Positions 32,741 to 40,330 of a DNA stretch of 64,000 bases are shown here, in pieces; position 1 is the first letter of the stretch; each line of letters opens with the position of its first letter. The notes beneath the pieces are model-generated. The model was not told the DNA's origin. It was given only the letters and a program-made list of their open reading frames with translations, and did not search any database. Made by a program: the position numbers and the translations under genes. Source of the DNA: Moraxellaceae bacterium (GTDB taxonomy: Bacteria > Pseudomonadota > Gammaproteobacteria > Burkholderiales > Rhodocyclaceae); the NCBI GenBank assembly GCA_031119205.1, contig JAVHYF010000009.1, positions 11,751 to 75,750 of the forward strand. Direction: 5' to 3'.

Positions 32741-33901
32741 ATGCGATCGATGCGTTTGTTGTCGGTATCGGGGGGCAAGGGTGCACGTGCGTGGGCAGCT
32801 GCGCTGACCCTGTCCATGCTGGCTCTGGCTGGCTGCAGCAAGAAGGAAGAAGCCGCGCCTGCCGCGACCGCCGAACAGTCCGCCCCGGCGCCTGCCGCCG
32901 AGCCGACCAGCCTTGGCTTCGTGTACATCGGCCCGACCGGTGACCACGGCTGGACCTACTCCCACGACCAGGGCCGCAAGGCCGTAGAAGCCAAGCACGG
33001 CGACAAGGTGAAGACCGCCTTCATCGAGAACGTGCCGGAAACGGCAGATGCCGAGCGTGTTTTCCGCGACATGGCGCAGAAGGGCACCAAGGTCGTGTTC
33101 GCTACCTCCTTCGGCTACATGAACCAGATGGAGAAGGTCGCCCAGTCCTTCCCCAACACCGTGTTCATGCACGCCACCGGCTACAAGACCGCCAACAACC
33201 TCGGTGTGTATGACCTGCGCACCTACGAAGGTGCCTACATGCTGGGCGTCGTCGCCGGCAAGATGACGAAGAAGAACAAGCTGGGCGTGGTGGCCTCGAT
33301 TCCCATCCCGGAAGTCATCCGCAACATCAACGCCTTCACCCTCGGTGCGCGCAGCGTGAACCCGAAGGTGACCACCAGCGCGATCTGGGTGAACTCCTGG
33401 TTCGACCCGGGCAAGGAACGTGAAGCCGCCCTGGCCCTGATCTCGCAAGGTGCCGACGTGCTGATGCAGAACACCGACTCGCCGGCCGTCGTGCAGGCCG
33501 CCGAAGAGAAGGGCGTGTATGCCTTCGGCTGGGATTCCGACATGAGCAAGTTCGGCGCCAAGGCCCACCTGGCGGCGTCCATCCTGCACTGGGGCGTGAT
33601 CTACAACGAAGTGACCGAGGCCGTCATGGCCGGCACCTGGAAGACCGGTGACATCTGGTACGGCGTGAAGGAAGCCGGCGTCACCATCGAAGCCTTCGGC
33701 CCCGACGTGCCGGAAGACGTGAAGGCCCTGGCCCTCGAGCGCCAGGCCGCCATCAAGGCCGGCACCCTGCACCCCTGGACCGGCCCGATCAAGGACCAGT
33801 CCGGCAAGGAAGTCGTGGCCGCTGGCGTCACCATGGATGACAAGGCAATGCGTGGCATCAACTTCTACGTCGAAGGCGTGACGGGCTCGATTCCGAAGTA
33901 A
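32741..33901 (+). CDS. BMP-family nucleoside-binding lipoprotein (ABC transporter)
   Basis: 386 residues. The lipoprotein signal ends in LALAGC (acceptor Cys32), followed by an Ala/Pro/Glu linker. The BMP fold is shown by LGFVYIGPTGDHGWTYSHDQ, the DxAQKGTKVVFATSFGYM block, NNLGVYDLRTYEGAYMLGVV, and GADVLMQNTDSPAVVQAAEE then GWDSDM. Family members (Bacillus BmpA/NupN, spirochaete PnrA) bind purine nucleosides. It is divergent from the operon that contains the matching permeases and ATPase. Start ATG 32741 has GGGAGAG eight bases upstream. A strong terminator follows at 33927, so it can be transcribed alone and in excess. Confidence 0.9.
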   Translation: MRSMRLLSVSGGKGARAWAAALTLSMLALAGCSKKEEAAPAATAEQSAPAPAAEPTSLGFVYIGPTGDHGWTYSHDQGRKAVEAKHGDKVKTAFIENVPETADAERVFRDMAQKGTKVVFATSFGYMNQMEKVAQSFPNTVFMHATGYKTANNLGVYDLRTYEGAYMLGVVAGKMTKKNKLGVVASIPIPEVIRNINAFTLGARSVNPKVTTSAIWVNSWFDPGKEREAALALISQGADVLMQNTDSPAVVQAAEEKGVYAFGWDSDMSKFGAKAHLAASILHWGVIYNEVTEAVMAGTWKTGDIWYGVKEAGVTIEAFGPDVPEDVKALALERQAAIKAGTLHPWTGPIKDQSGKEVVAAGVTMDDKAMRGINFYVEGVTGSIPK

Positions 33902-33926
33902 TCCGCGGTGTCGCGCTGATGTGATG

Positions 33927-33953
33927 AAACGGGCGCTGCGGCGCCCGTTTTGC
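33927..33953 (+). terminator. Rho-independent terminator after the BMP gene
   Basis: Perfect stem AAACGGGCGC / GCGCCCGTTT, 4-nt loop, running into TTTTG, 26 bp after the stop. Confidence 0.9.
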
Positions 33954-34010
33954 TTTGTGTGGGGAGGTACGTCCCGCGCAGCGCCAGTTCGTGGCTCCGG
34001 GACTACCATT

Positions 34011-34110
34011 GCTCCGTCGTTCCTGCGTAGGCAGGAACCCAGCGGCGTTTCACGTTCAAAGACGCCGATGCCTGTCCGCTCCCCGAGCTTGTCGAGGGGC
34101 AGGCATGACG
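34011..34110. repeat. Dispersed intergenic repeat, copy 2
   Basis: Same modules as at 21966-22072: GCTCCGTCGTTCCTGCG, then AGGCAGGAACCCAG, a divergent middle, and CCCCGAGCTTGTCGAGGGGC. It occupies most of the gap before the 8-oxoguanine deaminase gene. Confidence 0.8.
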
Positions 34111-34165
34111 GAGTTTTCCCGGTAGTGGGCATTTCGTGCCCGTTGCATCGCTCCAGAGGATCACC

Positions 34166-35518
34166 ATGCCCACTCTTCTTCTCCGCCACGCCGACGTCCT
34201 CGTCACCATGGACGACACCCGCCGCGAGATCCGCGACGGTGCAGTGTTCGTTCGCGATGGCGTCATCGAGACCGTCGGCACCACCGCCGACCTGCCGCAG
34301 ACCGCTGACGAAGTCATCGACCTGCGCGGCCAGGTGCTGCTGCCCGGCCTGGTGAACACCCATCACCACATGTACCAGAGCCTGACGCGTGCCATCCCCG
34401 CCGCGCAGGACGCCGAGCTTTTCGGCTGGCTGCAGGCGCTGTACCCCATCTGGGCGCGGCTCACGCCGGAGATGGTGCAGGTGTCCACGCTCACCGCCAT
34501 GGCCGAGCTGATCCTGTCCGGCTGCACCACCAGCAGCGATCACCTCTACCTGTACCCCAACGGCAGCCGGCTGGACGATTCCATCGAGGCCGCGCAGCAG
34601 ATCGGCATGCGCTTCACCGCCTGCCGCGGCAGCATGAGCGTCGGCCAGAGCAAGGGCGGCCTGCCACCGGACAGCGTGGTGGAAGACGAAACCGCCATCC
34701 TCGCCGATACCCGCCGCCTCATCGAGAGCTTCCACGACGCCAGCCGTCATTCCATGCTGCACGTGGCCGTGGCGCCGTGTTCGCCGTTCTCGGTCAGCCG
34801 CGAGCTGATGCGCGACGCCGCCGTGCTGGCGCGCAGCTACGGCGTGCGCCTGCACACCCACCTCGCCGAGAACGACAACGACATCGCCTACAGCCGCGAG
34901 AAGTTCGGCATGACGCCGGCGCAGTACGCCGAGTCGCTGGGCTGGACCGGCCACGACGTATGGCACGCCCACTGCGTGAAGCTGGATGACGAAGGCATCG
35001 CCCTGTTCGGCCGTAGCGGCACCGGCGTGGCCCACTGCCCGTGCTCCAACATGCGCCTGGCTTCCGGCATCGCGCCGGTGGGCCGCATGCGCGCCGCTGG
35101 TGTGCCGGTGGGGCTGGGTGTGGATGGTTCCGCCAGCAACGACGGTGCCCACATGCTGGGCGAGGCGCGCCAGGCCATGCTGCTCGCCCGCGTAGGTTTC
35201 GGCCCCGCCGCGATGAGCGCGCGCGACGCGCTGGAGATCGCCACCCGCGGCGGCGCGAAGGTGCTCGGCCGCGACGACATCGGCCACCTTGCACCCGGCA
35301 TGAGCGCCGACATGGTCAGCTTCCGCCTCGACGGCGTCGGCCACGCCGGCGGCGCAGTGCACGACGCGGTCGCGTCCCTGGTGTTCTGCACGCCTGGCGC
35401 GGTGGACACCAGCATCATCAACGGCCGCGTGGTGGTGCGCGACGGTGCCTTGCAGACCGTCGACCTGCCGGTGGTGCTGGAGCGACACAATGCGCTGGCG
35501 CGCAGCCTCGTGAGCTGA
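34166..35518 (+). CDS. 8-oxoguanine deaminase-type amidohydrolase
   Basis: 450 residues from ATG 34166. The composite-barrel amidohydrolase has all metal motifs: NTHHHMYQSLTRA (His66, His68), the RLHTHLAEND block, VWHAHCVKLDDEGI, and GLGVDGSASNDGAHMLGEAR (catalytic Asp). CPCSNMRLASGIAP and the 'ATRGGAKVLGRDDIG' C-terminal strand match the group that includes Pseudomonas PA0142, shown to deaminate 8-oxoguanine to urate, and hydroxyatrazine hydrolases. It lies between the nucleoside-binding protein and a guanine deaminase. Oxidised-purine salvage is the best inference; other aminated heterocycles are possible. Confidence 0.82.
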   Translation: MPTLLLRHADVLVTMDDTRREIRDGAVFVRDGVIETVGTTADLPQTADEVIDLRGQVLLPGLVNTHHHMYQSLTRAIPAAQDAELFGWLQALYPIWARLTPEMVQVSTLTAMAELILSGCTTSSDHLYLYPNGSRLDDSIEAAQQIGMRFTACRGSMSVGQSKGGLPPDSVVEDETAILADTRRLIESFHDASRHSMLHVAVAPCSPFSVSRELMRDAAVLARSYGVRLHTHLAENDNDIAYSREKFGMTPAQYAESLGWTGHDVWHAHCVKLDDEGIALFGRSGTGVAHCPCSNMRLASGIAPVGRMRAAGVPVGLGVDGSASNDGAHMLGEARQAMLLARVGFGPAAMSARDALEIATRGGAKVLGRDDIGHLAPGMSADMVSFRLDGVGHAGGAVHDAVASLVFCTPGAVDTSIINGRVVVRDGALQTVDLPVVLERHNALARSLVS

Positions 35519-35628
35519 TCGACAATACGCTTCGGAAATCACGGAGCGCACATGGCTGGCGCATCGGCGCGCCAGCCTGCAAACTCCCCAATCATCGGAA
35601 CACCGGAACGGAAAGCGAGGAACCCCGC

Positions 35629-36960
35629 ATGCATCCGCAACCGACCGCACGCCTCATCCGCGGCAGCATCCTGCACTTCCTGTCTGACCCGGGCGAGGAG
35701 GTGGACCACAGTGCCTGGGAGTTCTTCGAGGACGGCGCACTCGTCGTCGATGAAGGCAAGATCCTGCAGGTAGGCCACTGGAACGATGTGCTCGCTAAGC
35801 TGCCGGACCTCACCCGCCAGACCGCGCGCTACCACGACTACTGCGGCAAGCTCATCACGCCCGGCCTGATCGACGCGCACGTTCATTACCCGCAGATGTC
35901 GGTCATCGGCTCCTACGGCCGCCAGTTGCTGGACTGGCTGGAGCACTACACCTTTCCCACCGAAGCCGGCTTCGCCGACCTGTCGGTGGCGCAACGCACG
36001 GCCGCTTTCTTCTGCGACCGCCTGCTGGCGCACGGCACCACCACCGCATCGGTGTACGCCACCGTGCATCCGCATTCGGTCGATGCGCTCTTCGAGGCTG
36101 CGCAGTCGCGCAAGCTGCGCATGCTGTCTGGCAAGGTGATGATGGACCGCAACTGTCCGGAGAACCTGCGCGACACCGCCGAGAGTTCCCGCGTTGATTG
36201 CGAGGCGCTCATCGAGCGCTGGCACGGCAAGGACCGCCTGCTCTACACCGTGACGCCACGTTTCGCGCCGACTTCGACCGAGGCACAACTGCAGGTGGCG
36301 GGTGAGCTGTTCCGCAGCAAGCCCGGCATCCGCCTGCAATCACACCTGTCAGAGAACCGCAGCGAGATCCGCTGGGTGGAGGAGTTGTTTCCCGACTGCA
36401 AGGACTACCTCGCCGTCTACGAGAAGTTCGGCCTGCTCGGCCCGGGCGCCATCTACGGCCACGGCATCCACCTCAGCGACAAGGAGCGCCGCCGCATGGC
36501 CGCCAGCGGTGCCGCCATCGCGCATTGCCCGACCTCCAACCTGTTCCTCGGCAGCGGCTTCTTCGAACTCGACGCCACCCTCGCTGCCGGCATTCCGGTG
36601 GCATTGGCCACCGACGTCGGCGGTGGCACCAGCCTGTCGATGCTGCGCACGATGGAAGCCGCCTACGAAGTCAGCCAGACTCTGCACGCCCCGCTGTCCG
36701 CCTACCGCACCTGGTACCTCGCCACCCTGGGCGGCGCCAAGGCACTGCAGCTCGACGACGTGATCGGCAACTTCCTGCCCGGCAAGGAAGCCGACTTCAC
36801 CGTGTGGCAATTCGACGCCACGCCGGAACTCGCCTGGCGCATGGAAACGACCACCTCGCTGGACGAACGCCTGTTCGCGATGACGATGATGGGCGATGAG
36901 CGCTGCGTGGCGGCGACGCACATCCTGGGAGAGCCGGTGAATGCTTGGGCGGCGGTTTGA
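35629..36960 (+). CDS. guaD: Guanine deaminase (amidohydrolase fold)
   Basis: 443 residues from ATG 35629, with GCGAGGA upstream. Zinc ligands are in GLIDAHVHYPQM (His84, His86), LQSHLSENRSEI and YGHGIHLSD, with catalytic Asp in ALATDVGGGTSLSMLRTM. The segments YPQMSVIGSYGRQLLDWLEH, YTFPTE and the CPTSNLFLGSG motif are diagnostic of true guanine deaminases in eukaryotes and E. coli GuaD. It converts guanine to xanthine. The window therefore carries two guanine deaminases of unrelated fold. It is 110 bp after the 8-oxoguanine deaminase gene on the same strand. Confidence 0.92.
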   Translation: MHPQPTARLIRGSILHFLSDPGEEVDHSAWEFFEDGALVVDEGKILQVGHWNDVLAKLPDLTRQTARYHDYCGKLITPGLIDAHVHYPQMSVIGSYGRQLLDWLEHYTFPTEAGFADLSVAQRTAAFFCDRLLAHGTTTASVYATVHPHSVDALFEAAQSRKLRMLSGKVMMDRNCPENLRDTAESSRVDCEALIERWHGKDRLLYTVTPRFAPTSTEAQLQVAGELFRSKPGIRLQSHLSENRSEIRWVEELFPDCKDYLAVYEKFGLLGPGAIYGHGIHLSDKERRRMAASGAAIAHCPTSNLFLGSGFFELDATLAAGIPVALATDVGGGTSLSMLRTMEAAYEVSQTLHAPLSAYRTWYLATLGGAKALQLDDVIGNFLPGKEADFTVWQFDATPELAWRMETTTSLDERLFAMTMMGDERCVAATHILGEPVNAWAAV

Positions 36961-36985
36961 TCGACAGCGCTTCGGACTTTTACTT

Positions 36986-37567
36986 ATGGGTGACGAAATG
37001 CAGCCGACGGACGAGCGTATGGAGCGGTGGCCACGAGAGTCCGACTGCCTATTTTCAACCTCGGCATGGGCAGACGACGCGCCCGTTGTAACCGATAGAG
37101 ATGAACGGCTCTATAGAATGCCTATGGGCTACAAGCGTTCGGGCGATTTGCTTGTTGAGCAAGCCGTCGTTAATGCTTGGGATCGACGAAATGTCATTTA
37201 TGCAGCGCTGTTTTGCTACAGGCAGTCGATTGAGCTTTATCTGAAGAGGTTGGTTCTTGAGTTCGAGCGTAAGGACCAACCGACCAAACTCTCGCATGAT
37301 CTGTCGAAGCTTTGGGAGAGGTTCGCAGCCATAGCGGAAGAACGCGGAATCGGAGAAGGTTCGGGTCTTTCCGCCGTCGCTAGTCTGATACGTGAGATGC
37401 ACAACGCCGATCAAATTTCAGATGGGTTCCGCTTTCCTACGGACAAGAGAGGAAATGAGTTCACTTTCTCTCAGGGCATAGATCTGCTGAACTTGCGAGA
37501 GGTGATGCAAGGTTTGGAGAATTTCTTCGAGTGCGCTGACATCCATCTATCCCAAGAAGCGGGTTAA
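36986..37567 (+). CDS. Hypothetical HEPN-like protein, AT-richer than its neighbours
   Basis: 193 residues from ATG 36986 (longer starts overlap guaD). It is mainly helical: NVIYAALFCYRQSIELYLKR, LVLEFE, then KLSHDLSKLWERFAAIAEER. The pattern of a paired helix followed by 'HDLxxLW' is common in HEPN-fold proteins, but no RX4-6H is obvious. Codon use and GC clearly differ from guaD, suggesting recent transfer. No family assigned with certainty. It ends 64 bp before a strong bidirectional terminator and has a dispersed repeat copy just after it. Confidence 0.58.
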   Translation: MGDEMQPTDERMERWPRESDCLFSTSAWADDAPVVTDRDERLYRMPMGYKRSGDLLVEQAVVNAWDRRNVIYAALFCYRQSIELYLKRLVLEFERKDQPTKLSHDLSKLWERFAAIAEERGIGEGSGLSAVASLIREMHNADQISDGFRFPTDKRGNEFTFSQGIDLLNLREVMQGLENFFECADIHLSQEAG

Positions 37568-37579
37568 TTCTCTTAGCAG

Positions 37580-37616
37580 GCGTAGGGCGCAATAACCGCA
37601 GGGCATTGCGCCGCAT
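37580..37616 (+). repeat. Dispersed repeat with GCGCAATAACCG...CATTGCGCCG
   Basis: GTAGGGCGCAATAACCGCAG then GGCATTGCGCCGCATG. GCGCAAT and ATTGCGC form an internal palindrome. Related copies are at 38556-38594 (same strand) and 38684-38722 (opposite strand). Confidence 0.82.
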
Positions 37617-37630
37617 GATTTGAAAGCTGG

Positions 37631-37670
37631 AAAGACAAGGGCCGCGGAAATATCCGCGGCCCTTGTCTTT
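37631..37670. terminator. Long bidirectional terminator
   Basis: A perfect 18-bp stem: AAAGACAAGGGCCGCGGA and TCCGCGGCCCTTGTCTTT around a 4-nt loop. It sits between convergent genes ending at 37567 (+) and 37715 (-). Confidence 0.85.
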
Positions 37671-37714
37671 CGTGCTGTCGGAACCCCTGGCCCCCGAATC
37701 GGCACAAGGATGTT

Positions 37715-38035
37715 TCAGCTCGTGAAGCGCTCGACGCAACTGGCGACAGACTTCTGCACGACTACCTTGTCTTCGGCACTGCCACGCCCCTGGACCACCG
37801 CGACGGCGCGAAGTCCGCCGAGTGCCTGAAGTGCGGTCTCCCGGGTGCATCGGCAGATGTCGTGCTTGTTCTCTTGTACCTGGGTGTTGTTGCCGTTCTC
37901 GACGACCCGCAGGCAGCTCGCTTCAAGCTTGGGTCCGGCCGCCTGGATGTCCTTTTGCATGCCCTTCTCCTTGAAATACCCCCCGATGAGGGCAAATACA
38001 AGGGCTACCGCTGCCAGCTTCCAGGTCCACTTCAT
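37715..38035 (-). CDS. Small membrane-anchored or secreted protein, unknown
   Basis: 106 residues from ATG 38035, with GGGGGAG upstream. One hydrophobic segment (WKLAAVALVFALIGGYF, residues 5-21) followed by a soluble domain with Cys in EASCLRV, DICRCTRE and VASCVERF. Four cysteines may form disulfides in the periplasm. No family recognised. Confidence 0.62.
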   Translation of the reverse strand: MKWTWKLAAVALVFALIGGYFKEKGMQKDIQAAGPKLEASCLRVVENGNNTQVQENKHDICRCTRETALQALGGLRAVAVVQGRGSAEDKVVVQKSVASCVERFTS

Positions 38036-38146
38036 GTCTCCCCCTTTTTTATGCGTATGCGTTTGCCGGGAGCCCGGCTCTCGCATGCTAGCGGACACGC
38101 TGGACCGGGCGATGCGCACAAAGGGGCTGGTGGCTCGATGAGGTAC

Positions 38147-38464
38147 TCAAACCGACAAAGCCGTAGCGCGGCACTTGTCGCAGACATCCCAGGGCAGGCA
38201 GTCGCAGACGCGCGGCGACTCCACGTACTTGCTGCCGATACACAGCACGCCGGCAGACTCCATCTCGACCTTGGCGGCCGGGCGCTTTGCCGGCGCCGCA
38301 GCCGACGGCGTGGAAGCGTCGCGTGGGGTCGGGTTCCATTTCGCGAAGGGCGCCATGTCCGCCTTGTCGACCACGTACCAGAGCTTGCTGGCTGCGTCCC
38401 AGCGTGCGCCCAGCTTCTTCGCGTCGTCCTTCTCGGCGAACGGGACTTTCAGGTCGAATCTCAT
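38147..38464 (-). CDS. DUF5710-type protein with C-terminal Cys cluster
   Basis: 105 residues from ATG 38464. The first 45 residues (FDLKVPFAEKDDAKKLGARW DAASKLWYV) match the DUF5710 motif found in DNA-processing and plasmid-associated proteins. A Pro/Ala linker follows, and the C-terminus holds VCDCLPWDVCDKC, a compact four-Cys site that could bind zinc. Longer open-frame extensions run into repeat DNA and are rejected. Confidence 0.7.
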   Translation of the reverse strand: MRFDLKVPFAEKDDAKKLGARWDAASKLWYVVDKADMAPFAKWNPTPRDASTPSAAAPAKRPAAKVEMESAGVLCIGSKYVESPRVCDCLPWDVCDKCRATALSV

Positions 38465-38555
38465 GACGTGGCAGGCGTGAATGCGGAGGGCGGGATGATA
38501 CGCCGCCGAGTGGGCGTGGCAGATTGCTGCGCGATTCTTGGTCGGTGAGTTTAGG

Positions 38556-38722
38556 GCGTAGGGCGCAAGAACCGGCAGGGCATTGCGCCGCATGTTGTGG
38601 CCGGGCCCGCTTTGGGTGCCTGATCCGGGGCGCGAGGTCTGCTGACCTTGTTGCAGTGTCTGGATGACAAGTCTGGTAAAGCTCATCCGGCGCAATGCCC
38701 TTCGGTTATTGCGCCCTACAAG
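38556..38722. repeat. Compound repeat: two inverted copies around an 89-bp core
   Basis: One 39-bp copy of the GCGCAATAACCG repeat at 38556-38594 and an inverted copy at 38684-38722. The core between them codes for nothing evident. The layout resembles a BIME or a MITE-like element; target-site duplication is not evident. Confidence 0.72.
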
Positions 38723-38753
38723 GAAAGGGCCGCAGAGGAAACAGGGTTCCTTC

Positions 38754-38850
38754 GCGGCCCTTCGCATTTCTTCGCGCCCTTCGTGGTTGAGCAGCGGAGC
38801 CTTCGATGTGCCCTTCGACCCCTTCGACAGGCTCAGGGACCGAAGGTCCG
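38754..38850. repeat. Two further dispersed-repeat modules
   Basis: CGGCCCTTCGCATTTCTTCG plus CGCCCTTCGTGGT at 38756-38786 recurs at 41522-41552 and, inverted, at 41342-41372. CCCCTTCGACAGGCTCAGGG at 38819-38838 is related to the repeat at 27831. Together with 38556-38722 these fill the 418-bp gap; no gene is credible here. Confidence 0.7.
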
Positions 38851-38882
38851 GGCACGGGCGTCAACCGCTCTGCGCTGTCACC

Positions 38883-39188
38883 TCAGTCGAACAGGTCTTC
38901 CAGGAAACTCTTCCTGCGCTTCTGCTTGTAGTAATCGTCGCGGCGGTACTGGTCGCCGTGTTGCGGGTATGGTTGCTGGGGCGGGTAGGGCTGTTGCGGC
39001 GCGGCCTGCGGGGCCGGGGCGGGCGCGGCGGCGACCTGCGGTGCCTGTTCAGCGGCGGAGCGCTGGATGATTTTGTCCAGTTCGCCGCGGTCCAGCCACA
39101 CGCCGCGGCAGCCGGGGCAGTAGTCGATCTCGATTCCCTGTCGTTCGCTCATGACGAGCGTCTTGTCGGTGCAGACGGGGCATTGCAT
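38883..39188 (-). CDS. Zinc-ribbon protein (zf-TFIIB type)
   Basis: 101 residues. The N-terminus is MQCPVCTDKTLVMSERQGIE followed by IDYCPGCRGVWLDRGELDKI, a TFIIB-like zinc ribbon (CPxC...CPxC) with the GVWLDxGEL signature. A Pro/Gln/Ala-rich linker follows, ending in a basic/acidic tail with KRRKSFLEDLFD. Function unknown; such proteins are widespread in proteobacteria. It stands alone on the minus strand. Confidence 0.82.
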   Translation of the reverse strand: MQCPVCTDKTLVMSERQGIEIDYCPGCRGVWLDRGELDKIIQRSAAEQAPQVAAAPAPAPQAAPQQPYPPQQPYPQHGDQYRRDDYYKQKRRKSFLEDLFD

Positions 39189-39300
39189 GGGTCATCTCCT
39201 TGACGTTGTGCGGCCGTGTGGCGGCCTGAACGTCTCGGACAGCGTTGCGCGTGCCGGGTTCTCGTCAGATGGTGAAACGAAACGGTGGCTGGCGGTGCGA

Positions 39301-40287
39301 TCAGGCCAGCGCCGCCGCACGCGCGCCGTAAGAGCGCTGGTACATGAGGTCCAGGTGTTCGCCGGCGGTGCGCGGTTCGGCCACGGGCTGGCCGGGGGCG
39401 GGGAGGAAGGCGTCCAGGCATTCGACGCGGGCGTGGTAGTCCAGGTCCATGAAGAAGGCGGCGGAGTAGCGGTGCAGTTCGGGCGAGCGGTTGCGCACGC
39501 GGTGGGCGTTGGAGTGGTACGCGCCGTTGGTCCAGATCGGCATCATGTCGCCGATGTTGACGATGAAGGCGCCGGTCATCGGCGTGGCGTACAGCCATTC
39601 GCCGCTGGCGGCCTGCACTTCGAGGCCGCCGGTGTCGTCCTGCATGAGGATGGTGACCGCACCCCAATCGGTGTGCGCGCCGCAGCCCAGCTGGTTGTCC
39701 ACCACCTCGCCGGGTTGCGGCGGGTAGTGCAGCATGCGCAGCGTGGCCATGGGTTCGCGCAGTACCGGCAGGAAGTGGTCTTCGGGCAGGCCGGCGACGG
39801 TGGCGAAGATGGCCATCAGGGTTTCGGAAATCTGCCGCGCTTGGGCGAAGTAATCCATGCAGGCGGGCTGGAAGCCGGGCAGGGCGTCGTCGCCCAGCCA
39901 CTTGTTGGGGCCGTAGTTGGCGAGGCCGGCGCGCACGTAGGGGTGCTCTTCGTCCTGGCCGGGGCCGATGAGCAGCGATTCCTTGAGGTCGGGCGGGGAG
40001 TCGGGGTCGAGTGCCTGGAAGGCCATCGGCTCGTAGCCGCGCCGGCGGCTGTCGATCATCACCGAGCGCTTGGTGGCATCACTCAGGCTGAAGAAACGCT
40101 CGCCCTGCTGCAGGATGCCCTGCATCTGCGCGGCCGGCATGCCGTGGCCGATGAGGTAGAAGAAGCCGATCTCGCGGCAGATGCGGTCGAAGCGGCGCGC
40201 CACGCCCGCCTTGTCGTCGCCGTTCAGCCAGGGGCCGATGTTCAGCACCGGGGTGAGGGCGCGGGTGGGGGCGAGGTAGGCGACCAT
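39301..40287 (-). CDS. Isopenicillin-N-synthase-like 2-oxoglutarate/Fe(II) oxygenase
   Basis: 328 residues. The N-terminal DIOX_N-type domain has VARRFDRICREIGFFYLIGH G. The catalytic 2OG-Fe(II) domain has GAHTDWGAVTILMQD (HxD) and YHSNAHRVRNRS (distal His with the Arg of RxS). Such enzymes hydroxylate or cyclise small molecules; the substrate is unknown. It is the last gene after an ABC importer on the same strand (binding protein 43 bp upstream), so it probably acts on the imported compound. Beside a purine-degradation island, a purine- or pyrimidine-like substrate is a reasonable guess, not proven. Confidence 0.85.
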   Translation of the reverse strand: MVAYLAPTRALTPVLNIGPWLNGDDKAGVARRFDRICREIGFFYLIGHGMPAAQMQGILQQGERFFSLSDATKRSVMIDSRRRGYEPMAFQALDPDSPPDLKESLLIGPGQDEEHPYVRAGLANYGPNKWLGDDALPGFQPACMDYFAQARQISETLMAIFATVAGLPEDHFLPVLREPMATLRMLHYPPQPGEVVDNQLGCGAHTDWGAVTILMQDDTGGLEVQAASGEWLYATPMTGAFIVNIGDMMPIWTNGAYHSNAHRVRNRSPELHRYSAAFFMDLDYHARVECLDAFLPAPGQPVAEPRTAGEHLDLMYQRSYGARAAALA

Positions 40288-40330
40288 GATGCTGTCCTTC
40301 TTGCTGCTGTTGCAGGGACGGGTTTGCCGG

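Noticed and set aside
32738-35650. 970-codon open frame on the minus strand opposite the BMP and 8-oxoguanine deaminase genes
   Set aside because: It spans two real genes in the opposite direction plus their terminator; no family resemblance.
38465-38882. Overlapping open frames across the repeat-rich gap (for example 38664-39203)
   Set aside because: They are built from dispersed repeats and antisense of the zinc-ribbon gene, with no conserved domain.
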